This document shows, in pieces, positions 1-6,676 of a stretch of 16,236 nt of DNA. The DNA lies in NCBI GenBank assembly GCA_002304945.1, contig DBPQ01000098.1, positions 1 through 16,236 of the forward strand, in the 5' to 3' direction. This DNA is from Actinomycetales bacterium UBA1416 (GTDB taxonomy: Bacteria > Actinomycetota > Actinomycetes > Actinomycetales > Actinomycetaceae). A program made the translations under genes and the position numbers. Below the pieces are notes generated by a model. The model did no database searches. It was not told the DNA's origin and saw nothing but the letters and a program-made list of their open reading frames with translations. Numbering within the stretch: the stretch's first letter is position 1; every line of letters begins with the position of its first letter.

Positions 1-1
1 G

Positions 2-667
2 CGGGTGTACGTCGTCTGCCCGCGGATCGACGCGTCGGAGGAGGGGGAGGACCAGGGGCCGGCCACCGTCGTCGAGACTCTCGAGGGACTGCGCGCGGAA
101 CCGGCGCTCGCCGGCGTGGCGCTGGGGATGCTGCACGGCCGGATGTCCACCGAGGCCAAGGACAGGGCCATGGAGGACTTCGCCCGGGGCGTCACCCCCC
201 TCCTTGTGGCGACGACGGTGGTCGAGGTGGGCGTCGACGTCACGGAGGCGACCGTGATCGTCATCCTCGACGCCGACCGGTTCGGCCTCTCCCAGCTCCA
301 CCAGCTCCGTGGCCGGATCGGACGGGGAACCCGCCCCGGCATGTGCTTCGCGGTGAGCCGCCTCCTCGAGGGGGACACGGGCCGCCGTCTCGAGGCCTTC
401 GCCGCCTCCCGCGACGGGTTCGCGCTCGCCGAGACGGACCTCGAGCTCCGGCGTGAGGGCGACGTGCTGGGCGCCGCCCAGTCGGGCACCACCTCGTCGC
501 TGGCCAACCTCCGCGTGCTCGCCGACCGGGAGCTGATCGGCCGGGCACGGTCGCACGCCGTCGAGCTGCTCGCACGGGACCCCGAGCTCGCGGCCTCGCC
601 CGCCCTCGCGGCGGCCCTCGACCGCCTCGAGGACTCGGGCCTCGGCGACTACATCGAGCGGGGCTGA
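2..667 (+). CDS. recG: ATP-dependent DNA helicase RecG, C-terminal part (5' end outside window)
   Basis: This is the last 221 residues of RecG, the superfamily 2 helicase that remodels stalled forks and Holliday junctions; the frame is open at the left edge, so the N-terminal wedge domain and Walker A lie outside. Seen in the sequence: the HGRM block followed by LLVATTVVEVGVDV (helicase motif V region), DRFGLSQLHQLRGRIGRG (motif VI, with the arginine-finger region), and ELRREGDVLGAAQSG, which matches the RecG-specific segment after the helicase core that usually reads RGPGE.LGT.QSG. The TGA stop is one base before the GTG of rsmD, so the two genes are probably co-transcribed and translationally coupled. 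A GTG at position 5 exists but is internal, because the upstream codons already continue the RecG sequence. The family call is secure; only the full length is unknown. Confidence 0.96.
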   Translation, partial: RVYVVCPRIDASEEGEDQGPATVVETLEGLRAEPALAGVALGMLHGRMSTEAKDRAMEDFARGVTPLLVATTVVEVGVDVTEATVIVILDADRFGLSQLHQLRGRIGRGTRPGMCFAVSRLLEGDTGRRLEAFAASRDGFALAETDLELRREGDVLGAAQSGTTSSLANLRVLADRELIGRARSHAVELLARDPELAASPALAAALDRLEDSGLGDYIERG

Positions 668-668
668 G

Positions 669-1217
669 GTGCGGATCATCGCCGGCCGCTTCCGGGGCCA
701 CCGACTGGTGGCACCCCCCTCGGGCACCCGTCCCACCTCGGACCGCGTGCGAGAGGCGTTGTTCTCCAGCCTCGCCGCGCGCACCGACCTCGAGGGCGTC
801 ACCGTCCTCGACCTGTTCGCCGGTTCAGGCGCGCTGGGACTCGAGGCGGTCAGCAGGGGGGCGGGCCGCCTCGTCGCGGTCGATTCCTCCCGGGGGGCGA
901 TCCGGGTGCTGCGCGGGAACGCCGCCCGTCTCGGCGTCGAGGTCGAGGCGCACGCCCTGACGGTCGCCACGTTCCTCACCCGGACGGCGCCCGTCCCGTA
1001 CGACCTGGTGCTCCTGGACCCGCCGTACGACCTGCCGGTCGACGACGTGCTCGAGCTGCTCCCACACGGCTGGCTGGCCCCCGGGGCCACGGTCGTCGTC
1101 GAGAGATCCAGCCGGTCACCCGACCCCGTGTTCCCCGCGGCCCTCGGGGAGGCGACCGGGCGGCACTACGGGGAGACCACGCTGTGGCTCGCGCGAGCGC
1201 CGCAGGCGGACGACTAG
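669..1217 (+). CDS. rsmD: 16S rRNA (guanine(966)-N(2))-methyltransferase RsmD
   Basis: This is an S-adenosylmethionine-dependent methyltransferase of 182 residues, the usual length for RsmD, which methylates G966 of 16S rRNA in the small subunit. The N-terminal RIIAGRFRG and RPTSDRVREALF (residues 21-32) blocks are family signatures. VLDLFAGSGALGLEA (46-60) is the SAM-binding motif I, and DPPY (117-120) is the catalytic motif IV typical of amino-group methylation on guanine or adenine. The GTG start follows the recG stop by one base, and a GGGG run about five bases upstream can serve as a ribosome binding site. recG-rsmD-coaD is a common actinobacterial order. The TAG stop also forms the first half of the TAGGCT element proposed as the coaD -10 box. 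Confidence 0.96.
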   Translation: MRIIAGRFRGHRLVAPPSGTRPTSDRVREALFSSLAARTDLEGVTVLDLFAGSGALGLEAVSRGAGRLVAVDSSRGAIRVLRGNAARLGVEVEAHALTVATFLTRTAPVPYDLVLLDPPYDLPVDDVLELLPHGWLAPGATVVVERSSRSPDPVFPAALGEATGRHYGETTLWLARAPQADD

Positions 1218-1220
1218 GCT
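1215..1220 (+). promoter_or_regulatory. Candidate -10 box (TAGGCT) for leaderless coaD transcript
   Basis: TAGGCT fits the actinobacterial -10 pattern TANNNT and sits exactly 7 bases before the coaD ATG. That spacing would place the transcription start at or next to the A of the start codon, giving a leaderless mRNA. The only purine-rich sequence before the ATG (GTGGGG) ends one base away, too close to act as a normal Shine-Dalgarno site. No good -35 hexamer is visible at 17 bases, which is common in this phylum. The same TAGGCT-N7-start layout recurs before the response regulator gene. This is inference from pattern only. Confidence 0.5.
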
Positions 1221-1227
1221 GTGGGGC

Positions 1228-1704
1228 ATGACGTCACTCGCCGTATGCCCCGGATCCTTCGACCCGATCACCCTTGGACACGTGGACGTGGTGAAACGGG
1301 CGCTCAGCCTCTTCGACGAGGTCATCGTCGCGGTGGCGAACAACCCCTCGAAGTCGCACATGCTCGACTCCGACCAGCGGGTCATGCTCGCCCGTCAGGC
1401 GCTGGTGGGCCTGGACGGTGTCACGGTCGAGCCGGTGAGCGGGCTGCTCGCGGACTTCTGCACGGAGCGGGGCGCACGCGCGATCGTGAAGGGGCTGCGG
1501 GGCTCCGCCGACTTCGACGACGAGATGGCGATGAGCCTGCTGAACCGCCACCTGTCCGGCGTCGAGACCGTGTTCATCATGGGGGATCCCACCCTGAACC
1601 ACGTCGCCTCCTCCATGGTGAAGGAGATCGCCCGTTACGGCGGTGACGTCACCGGCCTCGTGCCCGACGCCGTCGCCCGCAGCCTCATGCGCGCCAAGGC
1701 GTGA
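1228..1704 (+). CDS. coaD: Phosphopantetheine adenylyltransferase (CoaD)
   Basis: CoaD transfers AMP from ATP to 4'-phosphopantetheine to form dephospho-CoA, the penultimate step of CoA synthesis, in the cytoplasm. The 158-residue length is normal. The N-terminal GSFDPITLGH (residues 9-18) contains the nucleotidyltransferase T/HxGH motif. VKGLRGSADFDDEMAMSLLN (88-106) corresponds to the substrate-binding segment, and ASSMVKEIARYGGDV (127-141) to the second ATP-binding motif (family: SSS.VKE.A..GGDV). The ATG start lies 10 bases after rsmD. The stop overlaps a GTG at 1701 and is 5 bases before the ATG of the next gene, so coaD and the coiled-coil gene probably share a transcript. In the NHVASS segment His replaces the aromatic residue usual in the Y/F-x-x-SS motif. 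Confidence 0.97.
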   Translation: MTSLAVCPGSFDPITLGHVDVVKRALSLFDEVIVAVANNPSKSHMLDSDQRVMLARQALVGLDGVTVEPVSGLLADFCTERGARAIVKGLRGSADFDDEMAMSLLNRHLSGVETVFIMGDPTLNHVASSMVKEIARYGGDVTGLVPDAVARSLMRAKA

Positions 1705-1709
1705 GACCG

Positions 1710-2198
1710 ATGACCGATCACGCGCCCAAGGGAGAATCCCTCCTCGCGATCCTCGAGGAGGTCTCGCAGCTGCTCCGCATCGCCCGGCCGATGCCCATGA
1801 GCGCCTCGGTGCTCGTGAACCGCGCGGAGGCGCTCGACCTGCTCGACGCGGCCCGCGCGGTGGTGCCGGAACAGATCGCCGAGGCGGACCAGATCGTGGC
1901 CGGAGCCCGCGAGGTGGTGGACCGGGCCGAGCGGGAGGCCGCCGCCCTGGTGGCCGCTGCAGAGGAACGCGCCGCCGTGCTCGTGGAACAGCAGAGCCTC
2001 GTGGAGGCCGCACGCGTGCGTGCCGCGGAGATCATCGCGGCCGCCGAGGAGGAGGCCCGGGGCCTCACCGACAACGCCAACGACTACTGCGACCGCCAGC
2101 TCGCCCAGCTCGAGATCGAGCTCGGCCAGATCGGCAAGCAGGTCAAGGCCGGCCGCACCGTCATCCAGGCTCGGCTCACGCCGAAGGACGACGCATGA
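1710..2198 (+). CDS. Short SepIVA/DivIVA-like coiled-coil septation protein
   Basis: This is a 162-residue soluble protein with no signal peptide or membrane segment. Residues 8-60 form a head (LLAILEEVSQLL, PMPMSASVLVNRAEALDLLDAARAVVP) that resembles the start of mycobacterial SepIVA (Rv2927c). Residues 55-118 are an Ala/Glu/Arg-rich coiled coil, and the tail DNANDYCDRQLAQLEIEL (121-138) matches SepIVA's final helix. SepIVA is a DivIVA-family septation factor in mycobacteria and is encoded at the same place, between coaD and a DUF177 gene. This copy is about 80 residues shorter than mycobacterial SepIVA (about 245), with the loss in the middle of the coiled coil. The ATG at 1710 is preferred over the GTG at 1701 because AAGG (1696-1699) gives a usable spacing only to the ATG. 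Automated tools may call it ATP synthase subunit b-like because of the coiled coil. The exact role is inferred from homology remembered, not searched. Confidence 0.75.
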   Translation: MTDHAPKGESLLAILEEVSQLLRIARPMPMSASVLVNRAEALDLLDAARAVVPEQIAEADQIVAGAREVVDRAEREAAALVAAAEERAAVLVEQQSLVEAARVRAAEIIAAAEEEARGLTDNANDYCDRQLAQLEIELGQIGKQVKAGRTVIQARLTPKDDA

Positions 2199-2743
2199 AC
2201 CGCGGTCCGCTCGTCCTCGCGATCCACGAGCTCAGCCGGCGGCCCGGCAACACCCAGGAGGTCGTGCTCGACGTGAGCGCGCCCGCGGACCTCGGCACGG
2301 GCGTGATCGGGGTGCCCGAGGGGTCGCCGGTGCACCTCGAGGCCACCCTCTCCTCCGCCCTCGACGGCGTACTCGTCACGGGGAGCGCCGCCGTCACGCT
2401 CGAGGGCGAGTGCGTCCGCTGCCTCGAACCGCTGCGGACGGAGGCCGTCGTGGAGCTCTCCGAGCTCTACCTCTATCCCGAGGCGCTGCGGCGTGCCGTC
2501 GAGGACGGCGACGAGGAGGGCGCCGAGATGTTCTCCACTGACGGCGAGCTCCTCGACCTCGAGCCCGTGCTCAGGGACTCGGTCGTGACGTCCCTGCCGT
2601 TCCGTCCCCTGTGCTCCGTCGACTGCCCGGGGCTGTGTCCCACCTGCGGGATCCCCCTGCGCGACGCGGAGCCGGGACACGCCCACGAGAGCATCGACCC
2701 TCGCCTCCGGGTGCTGGAGGGCTGGCAGGGAGACGGCGAGTGA
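2195..2743 (+). CDS. DUF177 (YceD-type) protein with cysteine pairs
   Basis: This is a 182-residue DUF177 protein; the family includes YceD, which has been linked to 23S rRNA accumulation in bacteria and plants. Two cysteine groups are visible: C73-x2-C76 in the central GECVRCLEPL block, which is the family signature, and a C-terminal cluster C140/C144/C148/C151 (CSVDCPGLCPTCG) that looks like a zinc-binding knuckle. The acidic stretch 102-111 (EDGDEEGA) between them is probably a loop. Its ATG overlaps the preceding stop as ATGA and its own stop overlaps the rnc GTG as GTGA, so it is translationally coupled on both sides. In many bacteria rpmF (ribosomal protein L32) follows directly; here it does not. 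The family call is firm, the molecular function is not well defined. Confidence 0.9.
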   Translation: MNRGPLVLAIHELSRRPGNTQEVVLDVSAPADLGTGVIGVPEGSPVHLEATLSSALDGVLVTGSAAVTLEGECVRCLEPLRTEAVVELSELYLYPEALRRAVEDGDEEGAEMFSTDGELLDLEPVLRDSVVTSLPFRPLCSVDCPGLCPTCGIPLRDAEPGHAHESIDPRLRVLEGWQGDGE

Positions 2744-3465
2744 GCCGGACGCGGGTGGAGGACGATCCGGCCCGGACGGACCTGGAGAGCCTCCTCGGCA
2801 GCCTGGGGCTCGGGATCGCGCGTCCCCTGCTCGAGCAGGCCCTCACGCACCGGTCCTTCGCCCACGAGGCGGGGGGCATCCCCACGAACGAGCGGCTGGA
2901 GTTCCTCGGGGACGCGGTGCTCGGCATCATCGTCACGGAGAACCTCTACCGCGCCCACCCCGACGTCACCGAGGGCGAGCTCGCCAGGATGCGCGCCGCC
3001 ACCGTCTCCCAGCGGCCGCTCGCGGGAGTGGCACGGACGCTGGGCCTCGGGGAGTTCATCCTGCTCGGGCGCGGAGAACTGGTCACCCGCGGGCGGGAGA
3101 AGGACTCCATCCTCTCCGACACACTGGAGGCGATCATCGGCGCCGCCTACCTCGAGAACGGCCTGGAGCCGACCCGGGCGATGGTGGAACGCCTCTGCGC
3201 CCATCTCCTCACCCACGCCGCCCGTCTCTCCGCCGGACTCGACTGGAAGACGTCCCTCCAGGAGCTCGCCGCGGTCCATGCGCTGCCTGCCCCCGTCTAC
3301 CGCGTCGAGGGGAGCGGACCGGACCACGACCGGACCTTCGCCGCTGAGGCCGTGGTGGGCCGGTTCGTGGGGACGGGCACGGGCTCGTCGAAGAAGATCG
3401 CCGAGCACGGGGCCGCCGAGGCCGCCTTCGAGATGATCACTGCGGCGTTCGGGTCCGATGCCTGA
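2740..3465 (+). CDS. rnc: Ribonuclease III
   Basis: This is the endoribonuclease that cuts double-stranded RNA, including the pre-rRNA stems, as a homodimer. At 241 residues it has the usual length. The catalytic domain contains the signature NERLEFLGDAVLG (residues 50-62; acidic residues E54 and D58) and a second acidic pair in SDTLEA (D127, E130) that completes the two-metal active site. A dsRNA-binding domain follows from about residue 168 (DWKTSLQELAA) to 236, with the basic GSSKKIAEHGAAEAA segment (215-229). The reading frame is open further upstream to 2611, but the GTG at 2740 is chosen because it overlaps the DUF177 stop as GTGA and begins at the normal N-terminal length. The final 8 bases overlap the start of mutM. 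Confidence 0.96.
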   Translation: MSRTRVEDDPARTDLESLLGSLGLGIARPLLEQALTHRSFAHEAGGIPTNERLEFLGDAVLGIIVTENLYRAHPDVTEGELARMRAATVSQRPLAGVARTLGLGEFILLGRGELVTRGREKDSILSDTLEAIIGAAYLENGLEPTRAMVERLCAHLLTHAARLSAGLDWKTSLQELAAVHALPAPVYRVEGSGPDHDRTFAAEAVVGRFVGTGTGSSKKIAEHGAAEAAFEMITAAFGSDA

Positions 3466-4366
3466 ACTGCCCGAGGTGGAGACGATCCGCCTCGGCCTGG
3501 TCGAACACGTTCTCGGACGGACGGTCGAGGACGTCGTCGTGCACTCCGGTCGCGCCGTCCGCAAGCTCGCCGACATCGCCACACTCGTCGACCTCGTGGC
3601 CGGCGGAACCGTCCGGGAGATCGCCCGGCGGGGAAAGTTCCTCTGGCTCGTGCTCGACGACGCGCCCGACGCGCTCGTCCTCCACCTCGGGATGTCCGGG
3701 CAGCTCCTGTTCCACACGAGCCCCCCACCGGAGCTGCCCCGGCACACGGCCGTCTCGTTGCGCCTCGATCGCGGCCTGCTCCTCTTCGTGGACCAGCGCA
3801 CCTTCGGCTACGTCCACCCCTCGCCCCTGCTGCCCACCGACGACGGGCTCCCGGCGGGTGCGGGAACCTCCCGTCCGGAGCTCCCGGCGCTGGCCGCCCA
3901 CATCGCACGGGACCCCCTGGACCCGCACCTCGACGTCCCGGCCGTCGTCGCACGAATGGGCCGGACCTCCAGCGCCGTGAAGCGGGTCCTGCTCGACCAG
4001 CGGTTCGTGTCCGGCATCGGCAACATCTACGCCGACGAGACCCTGTGGCACGCCCGCATCCACCCGGCGACCCCGGCGAACCTCCTCCCACCGGACGCCC
4101 GCGAGCGGATCGTGCGGACGGCGGCGGAGGTCATGGGCGCGGCCGTCCTCGCCGGCGGCACCAGCTTCGACGCGCTGTACGTGAACGCCATGGGGGAGTC
4201 TGGTTACTTCGCACGGGAACTGCGCGCCTACGGGCGCACGGGTACCCCGTGCGCCCGATGTGCCACCCCCCTCGTCCGTGAGGTGATCGGAGGGCGGTCC
4301 ACGCACCGCTGTCCGCGCTGCCAGATTTCTGCAACGGGCGCCCAGTGGATAGGCTCTGACCCGTGA
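3458..4366 (+). CDS. mutM: Formamidopyrimidine-DNA glycosylase (Fpg/MutM)
   Basis: This is a bifunctional base-excision enzyme that removes 8-oxoguanine and ring-opened purines and cuts at the abasic site. The N-terminus PELPEVE supplies the catalytic proline (P2) and glutamate (E3). K60 in RRGKFLW is the conserved beta-hairpin lysine. The helix-two-turn-helix is QRFVSGIGNIYADETLW (181-197). The C-terminal zinc finger has C265-x2-C268 and C285-x2-C288, with R280 placed five residues before C285 as in Escherichia coli Fpg (R258). Length, 302 residues, is slightly long; the extra lies around residues 122-145. The ATG overlaps the end of rnc by 8 bases. In many actinobacteria smc follows mutM; here a response regulator gene follows through a GTGA overlap. 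Confidence 0.97.
   Translation: MPELPEVETIRLGLVEHVLGRTVEDVVVHSGRAVRKLADIATLVDLVAGGTVREIARRGKFLWLVLDDAPDALVLHLGMSGQLLFHTSPPPELPRHTAVSLRLDRGLLLFVDQRTFGYVHPSPLLPTDDGLPAGAGTSRPELPALAAHIARDPLDPHLDVPAVVARMGRTSSAVKRVLLDQRFVSGIGNIYADETLWHARIHPATPANLLPPDARERIVRTAAEVMGAAVLAGGTSFDALYVNAMGESGYFARELRAYGRTGTPCARCATPLVREVIGGRSTHRCPRCQISATGAQWIGSDP
4327..4355 (+). promoter_or_regulatory. Candidate promoter for leaderless response regulator transcript
   Basis: Inside the last codons of mutM, TTCTGC (4327-4332) and TAGGCT (4350-4355) are separated by 17 bases, a canonical spacing, although the -35 match is weak. TAGGCT ends 7 bases before the GTG start at 4363, so transcription would begin at the start codon. 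No Shine-Dalgarno sequence precedes this GTG (CTGACCC), which supports leaderless translation or coupling to mutM. If real, the regulator could be expressed apart from the housekeeping operon. Confidence 0.45.
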
Positions 4367-5016
4367 GCACCCCTGACGAGAAGACTCGCGAGATCCGCGT
4401 GATGATCGTGGACGACCACGAGATCGTCCGGCGTGGGATCGCGGAGATCGTGGACCGGTCCGATGGCCTTGTGGTCGTGGCGGAGGCCGGCAGCGTGGCA
4501 GAGGCCCTGCGGCGCGCCGAACTGGTCCGGCCCGAGGTCGTCCTCGTCGACCTCCAGCTCCCCGACGGAACGGGCATCGACATCATCACCGCCCTCCATC
4601 GCACGCTGCCGCAGACCCACCCGATCGTGCTCACCTCCTTCGACGACGACGACGCCCTGTCCGAGGCCCTGCACGCGGGCGCGCGCGCGTTCCTCCTGAA
4701 GACGGTCCGCGGGGCCGAGATCGCCGACGTCATCAAGGCGGTCGCCGCCGGCCGTACGCTCCTCGACGAGCGCACGGTCACGCGCCGTCGCAACGACCAC
4801 GGCGACCCGACCGCGCACCTCACGCCGTCGGAACGCCGCGTCCTCGAACTCATCGGCGACGGCCTGTCCAACCGCGAGATCGGCGACCGGCTCGGCGTGG
4901 CCGAGAAGACGGTGAAGAACCACATCACGTCCCTGCTCGCCAAGATGGGACTGCAGCGGCGCACCCAGGCGGCCGCATGGGTGGCCGGCCAGCGCGCCTC
5001 CAGCTGGAGGCAGTGA
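4363..5016 (+). CDS. DevR/DosR-like NarL-family response regulator
   Basis: This is a 217-residue two-domain response regulator. The receiver domain (about 10-130) has the acidic pocket D17/D18, phospho-acceptor D63 (LVDLQLPDGTG), switch T91 and K113. The LuxR-type helix-turn-helix domain (about 152-207) contains LTPSERRVLELIGDGLSNREIGDRL and the recognition helix AEKTVKNHITSLLAKMG. From memory, M. tuberculosis DosR (also 217 residues) has K179, K182 and N183 contacting the GGGAC half-site; the equivalents here are K182, K185 and N186, in an identical AEKTVKN stretch. This supports the same DNA target, and such a target lies before cydA. The gene overlaps the mutM stop (GTGA) and ends tail to tail with the kinase gene, 19 bases apart. 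The likely partner is that kinase. Regulator family is certain; DosR-like specificity is inference. Confidence 0.93.
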   Translation: MSTPDEKTREIRVMIVDDHEIVRRGIAEIVDRSDGLVVVAEAGSVAEALRRAELVRPEVVLVDLQLPDGTGIDIITALHRTLPQTHPIVLTSFDDDDALSEALHAGARAFLLKTVRGAEIADVIKAVAAGRTLLDERTVTRRRNDHGDPTAHLTPSERRVLELIGDGLSNREIGDRLGVAEKTVKNHITSLLAKMGLQRRTQAAAWVAGQRASSWRQ

Positions 5017-5035
5017 CCCCGCGGCTCGCGCGAAC

Positions 5036-6676
5036 TCAGACCAGCGGCACCCGCCACTCGAGCCGGCTGCCCGGCCCGCGTGCGGCTCGTTCCATCGTGA
5101 AGGTCCCGCGGTGGCGGCGGGCCCGGGCCGCCAGGTTGCCCAGCCCGGACCGGCGTGACCGGCCCGGGTCCACACCGATCCCGTCGTCCTCGACCTCGAT
5201 CGTGACCGTGCCGTCTGCGCCCTGGCCGCGGACGTCCACGCGCACCTGCACGCTCGACGCGTGGGCGTGTCGCGCCGCGTTGGACAGCCCCTCCCGGACC
5301 ACGGCGACCACGTCGTCGGCGATGTCCGGTTCGACCCGGGCGTCGACGCGGTCGGCGAGACCGGGATCGCTGCCGATGGCGTGCTCGTCCAGGCGGATGA
5401 TGAGGGACGGGGCGAACCCGAGCGCGGTGCGGCCGATGGAGGCCTCCCGGCGGAGGCGCTCGACGAGTTGGACCGGTTCGTCCGCCTCCCGCAGGGAGTG
5501 CACGATGGCGCGGATCTGCCGGACGGACTCGTCCACCGAGTTGAGGGACCGCTCCAGGACGTCGGCGAGCTCCGCGTGACCGTCGTCGAGCAGCCGGGAG
5601 CGCGCCCCGTGGAGCTGCATCCCGGTGGCGAACAGCTGCTGGATGGCGAGGTCGTGGAGATCTCGGCCGATGCGCTGCCGCTCGGCGAGGAGGGCGGCCA
5701 CGTCCTCGGCGTGACGTGCGGCGGCCAGTTCGAGGCCGAGTGCGGCCTGTTTGGCGAGCCCTTCCGCCATCGTGAGGTCGGAGGCCTCGAACTCGGCCCT
5801 GCCCTCCTCGCGCAGCAGCACGATGACGCCGAGCCCGGTTCCCCGCACCATCATCGGCGCGTACATGGCAGGCCCGAAGGGGCGCAGCTGCGGCACCCGC
5901 ATCGGGTTGGCCAGGGCGAGCGAGTCGACGATCACCCCCACCCCCTCCCGGAGCACGGTCAGGGCACGGCCCTCGTGCGGGAACTCGACACCGATGAGCG
6001 AGCTCGCCAGCACGCCGTCGGCGATCTCGCAGGCCCACGCGTCACCGATGGAGGGCAGCACGATCAGGCAGGTGTCGGCGTCGGCGACCGCGCGCACCTC
6101 GTGCGCGATCATCTGGAGCGCCTCCTCCTCGTCGGTCCCCTCCAGGAGCATGGTGGTGATCCGCTGGCTGACGGCGAGCCACCGTTCCCGTGCCCGTGAC
6201 TGGCCGTAGACACGCGAGTTCGCGATCGCGACCCCCGCGGCCTTGGCGAGGAGACCCACCTCGGTGACGTCCGCCTCGCCGAAGCCGCCCTCCTTGTCCG
6301 CCAGGTAGATGCGGCCGAACACCTGCTCGTTGATCCGCAGCGGCATCCCGAGGAACGAGCGCATCGGGGGATGACCCTCCGGCCAGCCGCCGAAACTGGG
6401 GTGGGCGGAGATGTCGTCGAGCACGAGGGCGCCCTCGGCGGGGATCTCACCCAGCACGCCGTGGCCGCGCGGGGGGTGTCCCATCCGCTCCTGCGCCTCG
6501 GCGCTCATGCCGTGCTGCACGAAGACGACCGTCTTGCCGAGGTGGTCGAGCACGCCCAGCGCGGCGTAGCGGGCCCCCGTGAGCTCCGCGGCGGCGTCCA
6601 CGAAGTCCTGGAGCACGTCCGGCAGGTCGAGCTGGCTCGTGAGTTCGAGCGCCGCGCCCAGCAACCGGTCGTTCAT
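5036..6676 (-). CDS. DevS/DosT-like GAF-GAF sensor histidine kinase (probable haem sensor)
   Basis: This is a 546-residue soluble kinase with no membrane segment. GAF-A (about 13-158) contains AHPSFGG and GHPPMRSFLGMP; H102 aligns with DosS H149, the proximal haem ligand, and Y124 (GRIYL) with the distal Y171. G41 occupies the DosS E87 position, where DosT has glycine. GAF-B covers about 170-320. A HisKA_3 dimerisation domain follows with phospho-acceptor H341 (RIGRDLHDLAIQQLF), then a HATPase domain with N-box REGLSNAARHA (461-471), DDGIG (497-501) and GLGNL (511-515). The ATG at 6676 overlaps the cydC stop and has GGGAG four bases upstream; the open frame further upstream is a shadow of cydC. 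It lacks about 47 N-terminal residues present in DosS. It is predicted to phosphorylate the adjacent regulator. Haem binding is inferred from an alignment done from memory. Confidence 0.92.
   Translation of the reverse strand: MNDRLLGAALELTSQLDLPDVLQDFVDAAAELTGARYAALGVLDHLGKTVVFVQHGMSAEAQERMGHPPRGHGVLGEIPAEGALVLDDISAHPSFGGWPEGHPPMRSFLGMPLRINEQVFGRIYLADKEGGFGEADVTEVGLLAKAAGVAIANSRVYGQSRARERWLAVSQRITTMLLEGTDEEEALQMIAHEVRAVADADTCLIVLPSIGDAWACEIADGVLASSLIGVEFPHEGRALTVLREGVGVIVDSLALANPMRVPQLRPFGPAMYAPMMVRGTGLGVIVLLREEGRAEFEASDLTMAEGLAKQAALGLELAAARHAEDVAALLAERQRIGRDLHDLAIQQLFATGMQLHGARSRLLDDGHAELADVLERSLNSVDESVRQIRAIVHSLREADEPVQLVERLRREASIGRTALGFAPSLIIRLDEHAIGSDPGLADRVDARVEPDIADDVVAVVREGLSNAARHAHASSVQVRVDVRGQGADGTVTIEVEDDGIGVDPGRSRRSGLGNLAARARRHRGTFTMERAARGPGSRLEWRVPLV

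Noticed and set aside
2611..2739. Upstream start for RNase III at 2611
   Set aside because: It would overlap most of the DUF177 C-terminus; the GTG at 2740 gives the usual length and a GTGA coupling.
5017..5035. Bidirectional terminator between regulator and kinase genes
   Set aside because: The 19 bases contain no stem of useful length and no T tract on either strand.
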